Below, in pieces: positions 1-12,546 of a DNA stretch of 64,000 bases. The notes under the pieces were generated by a model, which saw nothing but the letters and a program-made list of their open reading frames with translations, did not search any database and had not been told where the DNA came from. Source of the DNA: Acanthosoma haemorrhoidale (lineage: Eukaryota > Arthropoda > Insecta > Hemiptera > Acanthosomatidae); assembly GCA_930367205.1 (NCBI GenBank), contig OV884011.1, positions 89,389,474 through 89,453,473 on the forward strand, given 5' to 3'. Position 1 is the first letter of the stretch. Every line of letters starts with the position of its first letter. The position numbers were made by a program, and so were the translations under genes.

Positions 1-3000
1 ATATTTATTAATAATTACAATTGCCTGGGAAAGGATGTTAATTGAACGGTTAAATTTGGATTGTGGCCTGCCCTAGTGTTTTTGGATATATTTATGCAGT
101 AGAGTATTAAATTTGTTTAGCATTCGGCTAAAGATATTTAATATTACCTACCTATAAACATGTGGTATTTTTTTTAGTATTGAAAAGTAAATGTTATACC
201 AGGAGATTAAAATAATAGTTTGATTTAATATTTGTATTTTGAAGCATACTAAAAACAGATTCAACTTAATGCCTGTCTGGGTGGACGTACGGCTATATAC
301 TTTTGGTAATTAGATAATACAATAAGAAAGAACAAAACGATTTCCCTTATTAATTTATTCACATAAAAGGTACTAGTCAATAGAAATCCAGAGGTTACTT
401 CCCGGTTTAAATACACCCGAACCACACCGCAAATCGTGAAATGCAGACTTTTTGGTTTTCTTGACCACGCTTTCTTGTATGTTATTGTTCATAATTTTGA
501 AATTATAGTAATTCAAGTTTTGAAAAGTTGAAACAGCGCATATTACTAGCTTCTGATGGGTGTTAGATGCCTTTATGGTGAGAAGGCCTGTGGACTCCAA
601 TTAGTTTGGGCGATCATAAGCCTCTTGAATCTGGTTCACTTGGAGTCGAGTTAGGCTTTAAAGTTTAGACCTACACTGCAGGTGATGAAATTTAGCTCTC
701 TAAGGCGTTCAAGGTGCGAGAAGATTGCAGACGGGAGTTCGTCAGAGGACCTCTTCCGTCCAGAGAAACGGTGGGGTAATCGTGAAAATCAAGTTTCCTT
801 CACTAACTTCTTTGGATTACTTCGGATGGACAAATAGAAGGGAATTAAAAGCAGAGTAATGCCAGTCCCTTGATGCTCGCAATTTGGGAGTTTTTAGTCG
901 TTATACGCTTCCAGAAGACCTTCCTTGACGCAATTGGATGCGGGACATTACCGCTACCCTTATGATATTTCAATGTGTGTACAGCACAATTTTGCAACTA
1001 TGGGGTTCAGGAGGTATAATATCATTGTTTGCACATTGTGAAGCACAATAATGTTTTAGTTAATAAGATATGATTATTAGTAGAAGTTCCCTGCGATGCC
1101 CAGGGTAGTTTATTCGCTTTTCTGTGTTCGGCTTTGAAAAACATCGTAAATTTCGATGGATAAAGCTACCGGGTTCGTTTCTAAATCATTTAAAAAAACA
1201 TTATGATTATTTCTATGGCTTACAATAATATATTCAACATTAAAAATGGTTATAGTTATCAATATATTTTAATCCAAACATTTACATGAGTCCAAGCTTA
1301 ATTTTATATTGTGAATAAATTTAGTTTTCAGTACGTTTAGTTTTATTTTTCATTTGGTCTAAAAATTCATGGTATTTTTTAGACTATTTTGTATCTGAGT
1401 TTTATATTAAATAACGGAAATAAAAAAAAGTTTCGCCTTGAATAGATCTGGGATCTAATTGGCGCTAGAAGATCTTGAATTAAAATGATTGGATGAATGA
1501 CATTTAAATAAAAAAGTGTTTATATTTCCCAAATTAGAGTTTCTTGTTTGATACAAGGTGTTTTCGTTTGACATTAAATCTGTTTAATTACCGTACGTCG
1601 AAAAAACGTTCCGGGCGAGATGTCAAGAATTTTGTAAAATAAAAAGACCGCTTTTTGCCTGTATAACAGTGGACTTTGTAATACAGATAAACTAAATGAA
1701 CATGGTTCATAATAAAATAATTAAATTGTTATTGGTCTCTAGGAAATTAAGTGATGTGTCCTAATGGTCACTATCTTCTACGCTAAACATGGTTCAACCA
1801 TGGGTTCAAACCAAAAATCAACCAATCCTCTCCGAAGTAGTGAATTTGGATAAATTTATGTTCTACCAATAATATAATCACGGTTTATAAGCAACACGAA
1901 AATGAATTGGCTTATATAAACCTGAAAGGATAGGCCAAATGTACTGACTTGTACTTCCATTAGGGTGGGCAATTAATTTTGTATTGGTTGGATAGGCTGT
2001 ATATATAAACTCGATTAATGCAAAGAGTCACCCAAGCGTACCGGCTAATTTTCACAACACAAAAAACCGATATCTACATCAAAACAAATATACATCCTTG
2101 CATAAATTACATTAACATGACGGTGCCAATAAAAGGTAATGTCTAGAATCATTCATAAACCCTCGCCATTCTCAACAATAGCTCTTGTAAGATATTACTA
2201 GGTACTGGGACACGGTGTTGCAGTATAAAGAGGATTGAAAGGAAGTAAGTTTGTAGCAAAGAGAGTGAGAGAGAGCGGGCGAGATAGAGAGAACTCCCTG
2301 GTAATTGTTTAACACCAATTTAGACGGCTCTGTTGTTACTTAGCAACAGGGTCTTAGTACTAAGCCAGCTTCCCCATAGACTAAGTTTATCATCTTAACA
2401 TAATTAAGAAGTCTGCTATGTCACCGGGCTTTGGCGAGGAGGGGACGGCAAACGATCGACAACCGTGTTCCCCCTACGCTAATGACGTATCCATTTAATA
2501 TCAATATAATGATCTCATCCGTTATCCTTTTCCGATAATTTTGCTTAGGACTAATCCCCTACCCCTAAGGTAGTACCTATTTGATAACAACTAGCTCTGA
2601 TATACTCTAATGAGTAACGGGTGGACCATCCGACAAATCTATAATCTACACAATTACAGTTTCTTTGGACCATCGCTTAATTAAGAAATACATTTATATG
2701 GAACAAAAAAAAACTCGATAAACGTTCAACGTAAACATGACTATCTATGCAATAATATGGTTTTTTAATTGAGTTTTGTTAAAAAAAGTAATGCGCCCAC
2801 TACATGCAAATAGATTCTCTCCGTCTAATGATCGTTTAACGCTTTTTTTTTTAAGGCAATTTGAGCTGGGCTATATTAAAAGATACGTTTATAGGAGCAA
2901 TGTACTTTTAGAGGTTATGTTTGTCAACGTTAGCGACATGACCTTCTAAAATAAGGATATTATGCCAATAACTAAATTTCATCGTGTTTAAAAATAAATA

Positions 3001-3069
3001 AAAGTATGGTGGTTCATGATGTACGTCAAAGTGGATCACTTTTCGTGAGCTTTGCAAAAAAGCTTGTCA
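1..3069. other. Gene-free AT-rich DNA
   Basis: No recognisable exon or transposon protein is visible on either strand. Short open frames occur, such as minus-strand 373-600, but none has a motif, a codon pattern or a splice context that I recognise. A purine-rich GA stretch lies near 2258-2292. Confidence 0.6.
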
Positions 3070-3183
3070 TACGAGGGTGGTCTGAAAAGTTTCCGACCTA
3101 ACAAAGCTTTTATTTCACTAGCTTTTATTTATTTTATTACCATCTTCATGTTGAGGTCGGAAACTTTTCAGACCACCTGTGTA
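3070..3183. mobile_element. 114-bp MITE with mariner-like terminal inverted repeats
   Basis: Two 30-nt arms (3070-3099 and 3154-3183) are reverse complements at 27 of 30 positions; the three mismatches are at positions 4-6 from the outer end. The shared core includes GGTGGTCTGAAAAGTTTCC. Both arms begin with TA, the target duplication used by Tc1/mariner elements, and the core resembles mariner termini of the TACGAGGG..AAAAGTTTCCG type. The 54-bp interior has no coding capacity. I infer a non-autonomous miniature element mobilised by a mariner transposase that is not encoded next to it. Confidence 0.82.
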
Positions 3184-4426
3184 TATCTAATTTTGAGTTC
3201 GTTTTAACTAATATGGCGCAGTTTCGTTTGCTTTTTTTCAAAATAGGAAAGAATAATAATACGTAAGTACTCCGTCTTCCATGAAAATACCACCAAATAC
3301 TTGTCTCCGCTAAGGGCGAGTAGTTTAAAGAGTGCTTTAGTTTAAATGACGGATTTGTTCGCACCTTTCCGAGCGATTAACTCTGAATTAATTCCAAACT
3401 TCAACAGCTCTACAAAAATTATGCACATTACACTAGGACGACAGGGGAAGAGGAACTGATATTACTTACTGTTGAGTTTGTCGACTGAGGAAGCAATAAA
3501 TTCACTGAAGTGGACTTAGATTGTTAGCGAAGTTGTGGGACTCGGGATAGCCGAGGGGGCCCCTGGGCTAGGGATCGCGGACTGTCCCTGCATTTAGCAA
3601 GTTTACTACTCTTTACAATCCAGATTCGGATTTTATCTTAATGTTTCTAACTATTTTATGTGTCAACTGTTTAAGGTTTTGAGTTAACCTCGTTACATTT
3701 TTACGCAGAACTAGGGATAATATCATGTATGTATATGTATGTAACTGACGTTTCACATATAAATATCCATGTACTAGTACTAGCCAAAACTTTCAGTGCG
3801 AAATGTTTATCGATTCCTTTTCATAAAATAAGAAATAAATAGTAACATAAATTTTCCATTAGCTCAAAATAAGCATGAAATTAGCAGCATAATAGTAATA
3901 CATGAATAGAAATAAACCTAACTAAAAATACTGTGAGTGCAATAAATTACATAAAGGATTCTTTTCCCAAGCCATTTTTTGGAAGCCATTTCACATTAAA
4001 CCAATGTGTTTCTTCAGAAATATGTCTGCTAACACTGGAATTTGGCTTTAACTAGCATGCAATTATTACTTTTCTGAGTATTACTACTTAAACAAAGACG
4101 TTTTACATATGCATATTTATCTATTTTTTGACATATCATCCATCCTCTCAGTCAACGCTTCGCCTATTCAGATATCATCTAGACTATAACCTAGAATATA
4201 TAAATTTACATATCAAGAAGGAAATAATAAAACCTTGAAATAAATATTATGAGAACGATATGCCAATAAAAACACAAATCGGAGAGGCTCGAAGCTTATT
4301 ATACAACATACAATGAAACCTAGTAAAGTTAAAATGTCATAGATGAGCTTGTATTTTAGTACCGTACTCATCACTGAATAAGATCTATTTCATACACATT
4401 TATGGCGGGACAACAAACTAAATAGC
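3184..4426. other. Gene-free DNA
   Basis: Nothing recognisable is seen on either strand. Around 3535-3600 there is a locally GC-rich patch with no open frame. Confidence 0.5.
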
Positions 4427-4439
4427 GAGTGTCAATATT
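4427..4439. repeat. Target-site duplication, copy 1 (GAGTGTCAATATT)
   Basis: First of three copies of GAGTGTCAATA. The others are at 4751 and 5556. It bounds the LINE-B fragment on its poly(A) side. Confidence 0.85.
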
Positions 4440-4750
4440 ATTTTTCCTAAGCTCTCTAGTTAGAATGTTAGGATGAGGGAGAAATATAAAATATTTCGGG
4501 TGATCGGATCCTTGTACTAGGAGGACCTGCTTGAAGGTGGTGTGAGAGGAGTATGGAGTGTGGGAATCCTCGGTGGAGGTTAATTGTTACGGTACAGTGG
4601 TGAGAGTCCACTGGTGGCTGGGCCTAGAGTGTTCTCTAGGCATGTAGTGCAGTCGTAGTTAGTCTGATATCAGTGAGGGTGCCCCTTAGAGGCTTTTTGT
4701 TGGTGGGCCAAGCGCCGTGATGTCAACCATTTCTTCTGCTTTACTGTAAA
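4440..4750 (-). mobile_element. LINE-B 3' fragment, 5'-truncated
   Basis: Read on the minus strand, this 311-bp block matches the last part of the LINE-B copy at about 24100-24400: the end of the reverse-transcriptase ORF, the 3' UTR, and the tail motif ending AGAGCTTAGGAAAAA. The 5' truncation lies within the C-terminal coding part, at the equivalent of about 24115. The block is flanked by 13-bp direct repeats, GAGTGTCAATATT, at 4427-4439 and 4751-4763. That is the mark of target-primed reverse transcription. The insert sits directly beside a LINE-A copy on the same strand. Confidence 0.88.
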
Positions 4751-4763
4751 GAGTGTCAATATT
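4751..4763. repeat. Target-site duplication, copy 2 (shared by LINE-A and LINE-B)
   Basis: This copy lies between the two LINE insertions. It reads GAGTGTCAATATT against copy 1, and GAGTGTCAATA against copy 3. Its last bases merge with the LINE-A poly(T), so the exact boundary is ambiguous. Confidence 0.85.
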
Positions 4764-4965
4764 TTTTTTTTTCTTCATAGCCCCTTTAAATTTACAGATA
4801 ATTATATATAATTATAGATCCTCAGGCGAATCTATTTACAAATTATTTTGTATTTCCTGTAGCATCACTACATTATATACAGGTTTTGTTATTTTATAGA
4901 AATTATATAATGAATAAACAAGTATAATGATATACATTATACGTGACTTGACTAAACTGACTAAT

Positions 4966-4985
4966 AAGGTGATGGGGCTCACCTT
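4966..4985 (-). other. 3' UTR stem-loop of LINE-A
   Basis: AAGGTGA and TCACCTT form a 7-bp stem with a 6-nt loop (GCCCCA in element sense). The 50-kb copy has the equivalent at 52182-52201 with loop GCCTCA. Conservation of the stem with a variable loop suggests an RNA structure used by the element, possibly recognition by its reverse transcriptase (inference). Confidence 0.6.
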
Positions 4986-5021
4986 TTTGATCAACCTTAA
5001 AACTAACTTACATACTAATTC

Positions 5022-5555
5022 TCATCCTAATTTTTCCCCGACAGTCTGTTGCCATCGATGCGGGAGGGGTGGCGGGGTCATAGTGTTAAACACTGGATTT
5101 GTCAGGTGCTGCAACGAGTCAAAAAACTTAATGTGTCTCCGGCGGATGAACTCACCCAGCGACGGCACACCAAGCAACGGGTGCAGGTCAGCGTTCTTCA
5201 ACCTCTCGAAAGAGGTATGTCGGACCACTTTTCGCATGATTCCATTCTGGAAGTGTTGGAGACATTTGGCTGTATTGTTAGTCAAGTGGGTAAATAGCGG
5301 GGCACCGTACAGCAGAGCTGGCCGGAGGACACATTTATATATCATCAATTTAAGACGAAGCGACAGGTTAGGTGAAGTTAGCAAGTGCGATAACCGGTAA
5401 GACCTTTGTCGTACTTTTTCTATTTTATTACTAAAATGAGTAGAGAAATGGAGATGCCTATCCATTTTTATACCCAAATAGTGCATTGAGAAAGCTGGTG
5501 AGCTCTCTTGCCCTCCCACACTATACGATTTTGGCAAGGATTTTTTGCCCTTTTG
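5022..5555 (-). pseudogene. LINE-A ORF2 C-terminal fragment
   Basis: This is an open frame of about 177 codons ending at a TGA at 5022-5024. It carries the post-RT region of a Jockey/I-type LINE: YLGIKMDRHLHFS, LLTSPNLSLRLKLMIYK, LRPALLYGAPLF and RRHIKFFDSLQHL, all with near-identical partners in the 50-kb copy. The palm motifs (the FADD box and upstream) are missing through 5' truncation, and the frame has no proper start. The C-terminus runs about 35 residues past the point where the 50-kb copy stops, so this copy shows the family's probable natural end (..MTPPPLPHRWQQTVGEKLG). Confidence 0.9.
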
Positions 5556-5566
5556 GAGTGTCAATA
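5556..5566. repeat. Target-site duplication, copy 3 (GAGTGTCAATA)
   Basis: It bounds the truncated 5' end of the LINE-A fragment and matches 4751-4761 exactly. Confidence 0.85.
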
Positions 5567-7332
5567 AATGTTCTTATGAGCCTTACTTTACATGAGCCTT
5601 ACTTTACATAAGTACATTGCATTTGATGAGTAGAAGCTAATGGACTGCTCAAACTAGAGAGAAAATGGGACGGTCATAATTTAAAAATTTTGTAGGAATT
5701 GACCGTTCGCATAAATGTTGATGCCTCGTATAAAATATATCTTGAAAACCTTCAAATCGATCGCATGGGAGTTTGTACTTACCTTTTTTTTTCGGAGAGG
5801 TGTTATCGTTTTAATGGTTTGAAGTATGAACTGGCAGGCCCCATCTCGCCTAGTAACAGTTTTTATGAATGAAAGATCCATGATTGTCAGAAAATATGTA
5901 AAGAGAACCGGAAATAATTGATGGCTCTATGAACCAGAGAACTGAATTTATGGCGCTCATCCCGGTCCCGGTCGCGCCGATTTTTTCGGTTCGATTTCCT
6001 ATTTATATGGAAATTTTCGCTTCCATTAAGGGAAAAGAATTTAAAATTGGCCAGGTTTTCCAATTTTTACCTATATTATGCCACCAGTACCGTTCTCAGG
6101 CTTTATCTGTCTGCAGCTAATAGAGGAGCACGGTTGAAGGAATGCCTTTTGACTTGTAGTATTATATTTAAATATATTAATAAAAGCATTGGTTTGAATA
6201 ATGAATGGTCTATATTGGTCTACTGATAGCTCTAAAAAATGTAAATAGGCACGCTAATGTTGTCACCATAGTTGATATATAGTGCTGAAGATCTAGATGT
6301 GTGACATTAGGCAAATACCTCCATAATCTATATTTTGATTTTCGTGACAGGTTTTGGCTCGTCTCTATTCAAATAGATACTAATTAACATTCAAAGTTAG
6401 TTAGTTAGTGAAGCCTCATCAAGCTTTTATCCGTCAGAAATAATAGTTGCCAACATCTCAAAGGACAGTGAATTGTTTAAACCCTACTATTTTGATTAAA
6501 AAAAAAAAAAAATCATTCAAGATTATGTTGGTAGGATCGAGTCTCAGACCTTTTGGCCTTTCCAATATCTCATTGAGGTTATACCAACAGTGCTAGCATA
6601 CGCGAGTGAACGATCTTGTCTTGCTAGCTCATGGGGTGATATGACTGTAAAGCCTGCTAGATGGAGCACATGGATGGGCACAGTGTATCAGAGAGCTACA
6701 TTGTCAAAGTTAAAGAATCATGTAATTTCAAAATTAGCAGTTTTTGTTATAGTATAGGTCCCAATATATTATTAGTGATTATCACCAAAGAAAAATCATA
6801 CTGTCAGGATCCGAACCCTTTGACGAAATCGCAGTGACTGTAAGACTGGCAGCACGTAGATGACAGCAGCATGACTCATAAATTGGTAGTACTGATCCTC
6901 CTTGTAAAGTATATTTTTTCTATGGCAGATGATTATTAATAATTACCTACTAATTATGATAGTAACAAAAATTGTTTAAATTGGTTTTAACTCTGACATA
7001 GTAATTTTGCACGTTCACATTTTTTTAGCGGAATAATTTGTGTTTTTTTTCTTTTAAAATTGACCTCCCACTGCCTTCGAGCTGCTTTGGACAAGTTTTC
7101 CGCTTTTTCACATCGTGGCCCTTCGAAAATGACGCCACGTTGGTCTCATAACTTACTTGGTTATCGAAAGTTACTCTTATGTACAAAATTTCCTCTTATA
7201 GATGTTAAGGCTTAAACTTCTGTGATTACCGTCCACTTTTGATGAAAGATAGGATATAATGGAATAAAAAAAAGAGTTAAACTGTTATGCTTAAAAAGTT
7301 ACGTAAACTGCATAGACAGTGGTTACTTCTTG

Positions 7333-7335
<3 letters not shown>
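5567..7335. other. Gene-free DNA
   Basis: No convincing coding or RNA gene is seen. A B-box-like motif near 6805 (minus strand) lacks a matching A box. Confidence 0.5.

Positions 7336-7364
<29 letters not shown>
7336..7364. repeat. (TC)n microsatellite
   Basis: An uninterrupted TC dinucleotide tract of about 29 bp, followed by a TTC-rich segment. Confidence 0.95.
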
Positions 7365-7367
<3 letters not shown>

Positions 7368-10247
7368 TCTGATCTTTGTTAACTATAGTAGCAGATAATC
7401 ACCCCCCCCTCAACTCCCGCAAACGATGGTGTTAATTAATCGTAACTATGAGACAAATGAGGCCTGTGACCCGATTGCTAAGGTTTAGTTTTCTTAGCTT
7501 ATTGTGGATTTACCCACTAGAAGATGTATATTGTGGATACTACAAATGTGCCGCACGTAACTCGAAATTCAATTTTATTATCTTATGTGATTGTAAATAT
7601 TTATTGTTGATCACTGTTTCGGTAATAAAAGGGAGCTGTTATTTCAAACTGAACATTTTAAATTTAAAATTACAGCCTTATTATCCCTTCAAAGCGTCTT
7701 TGAATCGTATGTTCAACCGAACTCTCAAGGGATTGCTTTCCATTACTAACTGTTTGCAGATTAAATAAAAAATATGTAAGAAAATTAGAATATCACCGAG
7801 GGAAAGGGTGGGAGTGGGAAGGAAAAAAGATTAAGCAACCCCTTCCCGAATCTTTCCTTGGGCGCTTGTATTTAAGGGTTAAGCACAGGTTTCTAATCTC
7901 TTCCTGCAACATCTCATCAGATGAAAAGAAGCTGTGTATTACACTTGCAGCGTATTTAATTCTTGTTTATTTCCCAAGTTAAATGCACCTGTCCAAAACG
8001 AGTACAAATTTACGAATCACGTAATTTATAAAATATCACGATACATTTTTTAATATTGAAAATTTTCTACACAACACTGTTCCCTAATTCTTAGTAAATC
8101 TTTGCATGAAAACACACAATATACAATGTTATATTTTATGTCTTAGTTAATAAGTACAATAAATTTGCTTATGCACGTTATTGCGTTGATATAAATCTTG
8201 TGTTGATATATTGATAGATTTCACCCCAAGGACTAAATATGTTTATATTTATGTACATTACTAGTTGAGGTGTTGTCAGATGGACTGAATAACGATTACC
8301 GTTAATGTGAGTATAGTATCGTTTGCAATCTTAGCTCTCGGTGTTGTCATAGATCATCTTGATGTAGTATTGCTAATGAATTCTTTTCTTCTGGTGTTCA
8401 TTTCTGAGTATATTATTTGATTTGTCCAAAGCTGTTTTTTTGATGGTAACGAACCTCTATGGTAGGTCAAACAGAGAGATAAAAGACGAAATTCCGAAAA
8501 GGATGCAGTCGTGTATTTAGTTAAACGATTCAAATGCTGCTGCTAGTACCGCAGTTTATGAATGAACCTGTTACATTTTAACATCACTCTAATCATCGTC
8601 ACGGTGGATCGCCCTTATCCATTCATTAATCAAAATGAATTTCTCCACCAATAGCGATCAAAATTAATTAATGGCTTTGATGACAAGGATTCAGCCGGAA
8701 TCATAAAGTATGGCCTGTTGGTAAAGGGAGGGGATACTACCGGTTGAATTAATCTATTAGCTGGTGGTCGATTAAGCACAGCTACCTTGGTAAGGGTCAG
8801 CTTACAAATTGAATGTATGTTTATGGCCCAAGTTTGCGGATGGCACTGATATTAAAGGGGCAACTCAGAGCGTCGGGGCCCCAGCCCCAGCCGTTCCTCT
8901 CTAATGTCATCTACGCTAATTGCGCCATCCAAACTTTTTTTAGTCCCTTTTACAACTCTGTGTTGAATCTGACGAGGTGTAAATAAGATATAAATATATT
9001 AATTTGGATTTGCTTATTTTCAAAGTTTTATCCATACAAATGTAATTTTCGACATAATTTATGTTGTATTCACCAGCTCCTGATAACAATAAAATAAAAA
9101 CCAATAGGTGTAAATGATAATTAGTTTTTAGCATGAATTACTAAAAAAAGGTAGTATTATATATAAATATTCATTGTTTTCGGAGGTAATAAAAATTTAG
9201 TCAGGTGATAGACAGTTTGAAAGTAATAAAAATATATATTCTTCTTTTTAGGAATTCGATGATTTTTTAACAGCAGAAACCTTTGTGTACACTCATTCTC
9301 ATGGTCTGTATGTCTGTTCAGTCTTTCTGTGTTTCCAGTTTAAAATACTTGACATTTTGTGCGGAGGTCCCATTTGATGTGAGGAAGTCATGAAAAATAA
9401 GTTTATTTCCATAACAAATTGTAAGTATCATTAATTATTTGGTATAGACAAATATTATTTTTATCAATGTGTTCTTAAATTTAACTTAAAAGTTTTTTTT
9501 TTATACATGATGTTTAATTTTACTTGATGCCCTAGAGATGAAAAAGTAAAGACAACCCTATGAAAAATGATGAAAGGTCATTAACCATAGCTATCTTTAG
9601 ACTATTTTTCATTAATCAATTAAAAAATAAATATTTTCATGTAATGATATTTATTGTGTCAAATCAAGGATCTCTTCTCCTTGAATATTATTAATATCAT
9701 ATTACTTTAGGACACTGGTGGACTAAAACTAAAAAATGTCATTAAATCTGTTAACCTAAACGTTTCAAACACTTTACAGTGTGATCAAAATATTTTTATG
9801 CTTGTTTTTACAGACAATGCAAATTTTTTGAGAGAAATTAGAGAGAACCTTTTTGCATTTACATACCCTAAGAAATATCTTAGTGCCTCTTATGTCAAAA
9901 TGCTGCCCAAGTAAAAAATCAGACAATTTATTTTTTTATTAATCTGTGAATCAATCCATTTCAGCTGTGGGTACAAGGGGTAGTACAGGATACTTCCCAA
10001 AATGATGTTTTTATTCTTAATGACGCTTTGAGTGTCATAAAGCAGGAATGAGCAAGAATATAAATACATTTTGAAAAGGCATCGAATTTGGCAGACATCT
10101 GGTCACAGTTGTAAAGCAAGTGATTTTGGATTGGAGCCACTAATGAGAGAGAGGCATTCACGGCAGTCATTGATTTTTGTCTATTTAACCGAATCCTGTT
10201 TGTATAATATGAATATTAAAATAATGGAAACAAATTGATCGTGAAAT
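7365..10247. other. Gene-free DNA
   Basis: The 106-codon open frame at 7448-7768 (+) has no recognisable domain and I do not treat it as a gene. A GC-rich patch with GGGGCCCCAGCCCCAGCC lies near 8876-8891. Nothing else was recognised. Confidence 0.5.
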
Positions 10248-10353
10248 AACTGTTTAACTAATTTATTTTTAGATTCTTGACAGGGCCCCACATTCATAAG
10301 AACTGTTTAACTAATTTATTTTTAGATTCTTGACAGGGCCCCACATTCATAAT
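10248..10353. repeat. 53-bp tandem duplication (two copies)
   Basis: Units 10248-10300 and 10301-10353 differ only at the last base (AAG versus AAT). A few further bases (AACTGT) begin a third copy. The near-identity indicates a recent slip or duplication. Confidence 0.95.
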
Positions 10354-11859
10354 AACTGTCATATATACACAATGCTACTGTTAAATATACGTAAAAAAAC
10401 ATTTGATTTCAAGGGACTTGGACGGAAATCATTGAAGGCAGGTGATCCCTCTCATACGCAGTTGGATGGTTTCCAATAGACCCTAAATGTCTGACTGTCA
10501 TCCTACCAGACAGGGGCAGTAGCCTAGGCGAAAAACTGCTGCACCCCATGACACCCTTAAACCAACCAACCCCTTTCAACTCACGTCATTTACCAGTCCG
10601 TTATCCCCAGGTAATCCTGGTGTCTCGCTGGCTTCCTGGAGCAAACATCTCCATCGACCATGCCCCCACATATTTCTCCTACTTCCAGATCCCCCTGAAA
10701 CAAGCCACCGACGGCATCAAGTTCATGAATTGTCATATTTATAACAAATAACCTTTATGACCTCTCCTAGTGGGAGCGTATCTCTTTTTAGGGAATGTAT
10801 ATCTTAATTTTTAGGGGATTAGGATATTGTTTTGGTTTAAGCATAAGGAAGCTTTTTGTAAACGATTGTGTGAGATCATGTGAAAAGAGTTATACATCAA
10901 CATTTTTTCGAGCACGGTTAAAATTTCATTCTATTAAGTTTATACATAAGCTGCCTGCTTAAACATTACCCATGAATGCCATTCGCATAGAGCATGAGAG
11001 TGTGAATATGATCGCAGTCACCCAAGAAAACAAACGAGGGCCACGTTCTTTTAGAATCAGCATCGGGTATGCCAGCCAGCTTATAAACTCGAATGGTACA
11101 CTAAGTATAAGTAAAAATAATACATGGCTTTATTTTTAATGAATCTCCTTTATTAAATTGTTTTATTTGATTTAGGGCAAGTAGGTTTAATGATTCCCAC
11201 ATTTACACAATAGTTTTCTTATTTTTGATTTTAAAACAGCGATTTTCTTAATGATGTAACTTTTATTACTGTTTTACAGCGCTTGCAAATAGTTTTAACT
11301 CAAATTATTTTATGAATCGCAAATTGTTAACGAATACGGGTGTTTATCCTGGCTAGTATATCATCATTTATATTGAGTCTTTGCCAAGCAGCTTAAGTAA
11401 AAGAGATTCATGCTTATAAACCGTGGTGCGTTCAGGCTTCTAAGCCCCTCCCATAAGGCATCTAGAGCTTAGTTCGTTTCAACACACTGGCTTCTCTTCT
11501 TGATTGAATGATTAATATTTTCAGACGGCCTTTGTACCTGGTAAATATTAATATTACTTGAGCGTTACAGCTCTAAGTGAGAGAGTAAACTTGAATATGT
11601 TCTTTACAATTGTCTTATGAAGTATATTCTCCTTCTTCTAATTCTATTTATATTTTTTAGAGGGTTTAAAATATTTACGTATGAAGTTTATAAGTTGTTT
11701 TTTAAAAATTTGTTTCCGCAATACAAAAGTCTCGTACTGTGGGAGTTTATTTGCGTCTACATGCTACATACAACTAAAATATTGTTTATAATAATTAATA
11801 CTTACGACTTTTAGAACGCAACCGGATGTATATAGAATATAACATGTAAGAAGATCACT
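10354..11859. other. Gene-free DNA with a GC-richer patch at about 10430-10700
   Basis: The patch holds a 67-codon open frame at 10548-10751 (+). Its base composition is richer in C than its surroundings, which suggests a degraded transposon segment, but no family was recognised. Confidence 0.4.
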
Positions 11860-11909
11860 ACTTACTTATTGCCTTGTGATTTCAAGATTGTGATTTTAGC
11901 ACAATAAAG
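11860..11909 (+). mobile_element. LINE-C 3' tail
   Basis: Carries the tail signature shared with 27051-27093, 30090-30138 and the minus strand of 46480-46535: TTATTGCC, a small stem, GATTGTRATT, and CACAATAAAG at the end. Here the stem is CTTG..CAAG. Only the tail remains, typical of heavily 5'-truncated LINE or LINE-mobilised SINE insertions. Confidence 0.65.
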
Positions 11910-11916
11910 AATATTA

Positions 11917-12546
11917 TATATATTGAAACCTACCTCATTTTTTACCATTTCTTTTTCTAATTTATTTGATCAATTTACCTTAACTAATTTGGCAGGTCCG
12001 TCATGAGGTCTTTTAATTCAAACGGTTTTATGTCTTTGACATAGGAATTTATCCCGATTGAATCGCCCGATCTCAAGGCTAATGTTAATAATAAATTGAG
12101 AAACTAGGAATTGTGAAATATATTCCAAATAAAATGGTTATAACAAATACTTATAATTATATATAGTGCTGACAAAAAGTATATAAAAAATATTCAATTC
12201 CTTTTGAACAAGGATAGTTACTACTAATAACATAAAACATGAAATTTGAGCTCAATTTCTTTTAATGGATCCATAATAAAAACAATATTAATATCACCCA
12301 ATCGATGATCTCCGTATAATCCAATCAACATTACTGTCTGCTGTTGGTTCTTCTCCTCTCTTCCTGTATGGTACCGCCAGTTCGGGAGCTTGCTAAGAAT
12401 CCGCTCTTCTCGGCGGTCGTGCTAAGACTGCCCGTTTATCTCATCCCCACTCCTAAGAGCATAAGGGAAGATGCTTACCATCTGGTCACACCTGTGATGG
12501 TTCCTGGCCATGATATGCTGAAATATCATAAATGTTACAATATATA
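11917..12546. repeat. Diverged tandem unit 1 (about 625 bp)
   Basis: Begins ..TATTGAAACCTACCTC and aligns along its whole length with 12547-13168 at an offset of 624. Many substitutions and small indels separate the copies. It includes a C-rich segment (about 12330-12500) whose 68-codon frame reappears diverged in unit 2. I do not recognise the source element. Confidence 0.85.

Larger units (their letters stand above)
4762..5555 (-). mobile_element. LINE-A, 5'-truncated copy
   Basis: A non-LTR retrotransposon fragment on the minus strand. It contains the C-terminal part of the reverse-transcriptase ORF, a 3' UTR with a hairpin at 4966-4985, and a terminal poly(A), seen as T's at 4762-4772. 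It is flanked by GAGTGTCAATA at 4751-4761 and 5556-5566. Its protein closely matches the C-terminus of the copy at 50361-51995. The 5' truncation falls after the catalytic reverse-transcriptase motifs, so the copy cannot make an active enzyme. Confidence 0.92.

Noticed and set aside
1755..1815. tRNA-like sequence: an A-box-like TGTCCTAATGGTC and a B-box-like GGTTCAAACC 35-40 bp apart
   Set aside because: The T stem does not pair and no acceptor stem could be drawn. At most it is a tRNA-derived SINE relic, and I saw no second copy.
4927..5400. 157-codon plus-strand frame
   Set aside because: It is the antisense shadow of the LINE-A reverse-transcriptase fragment.
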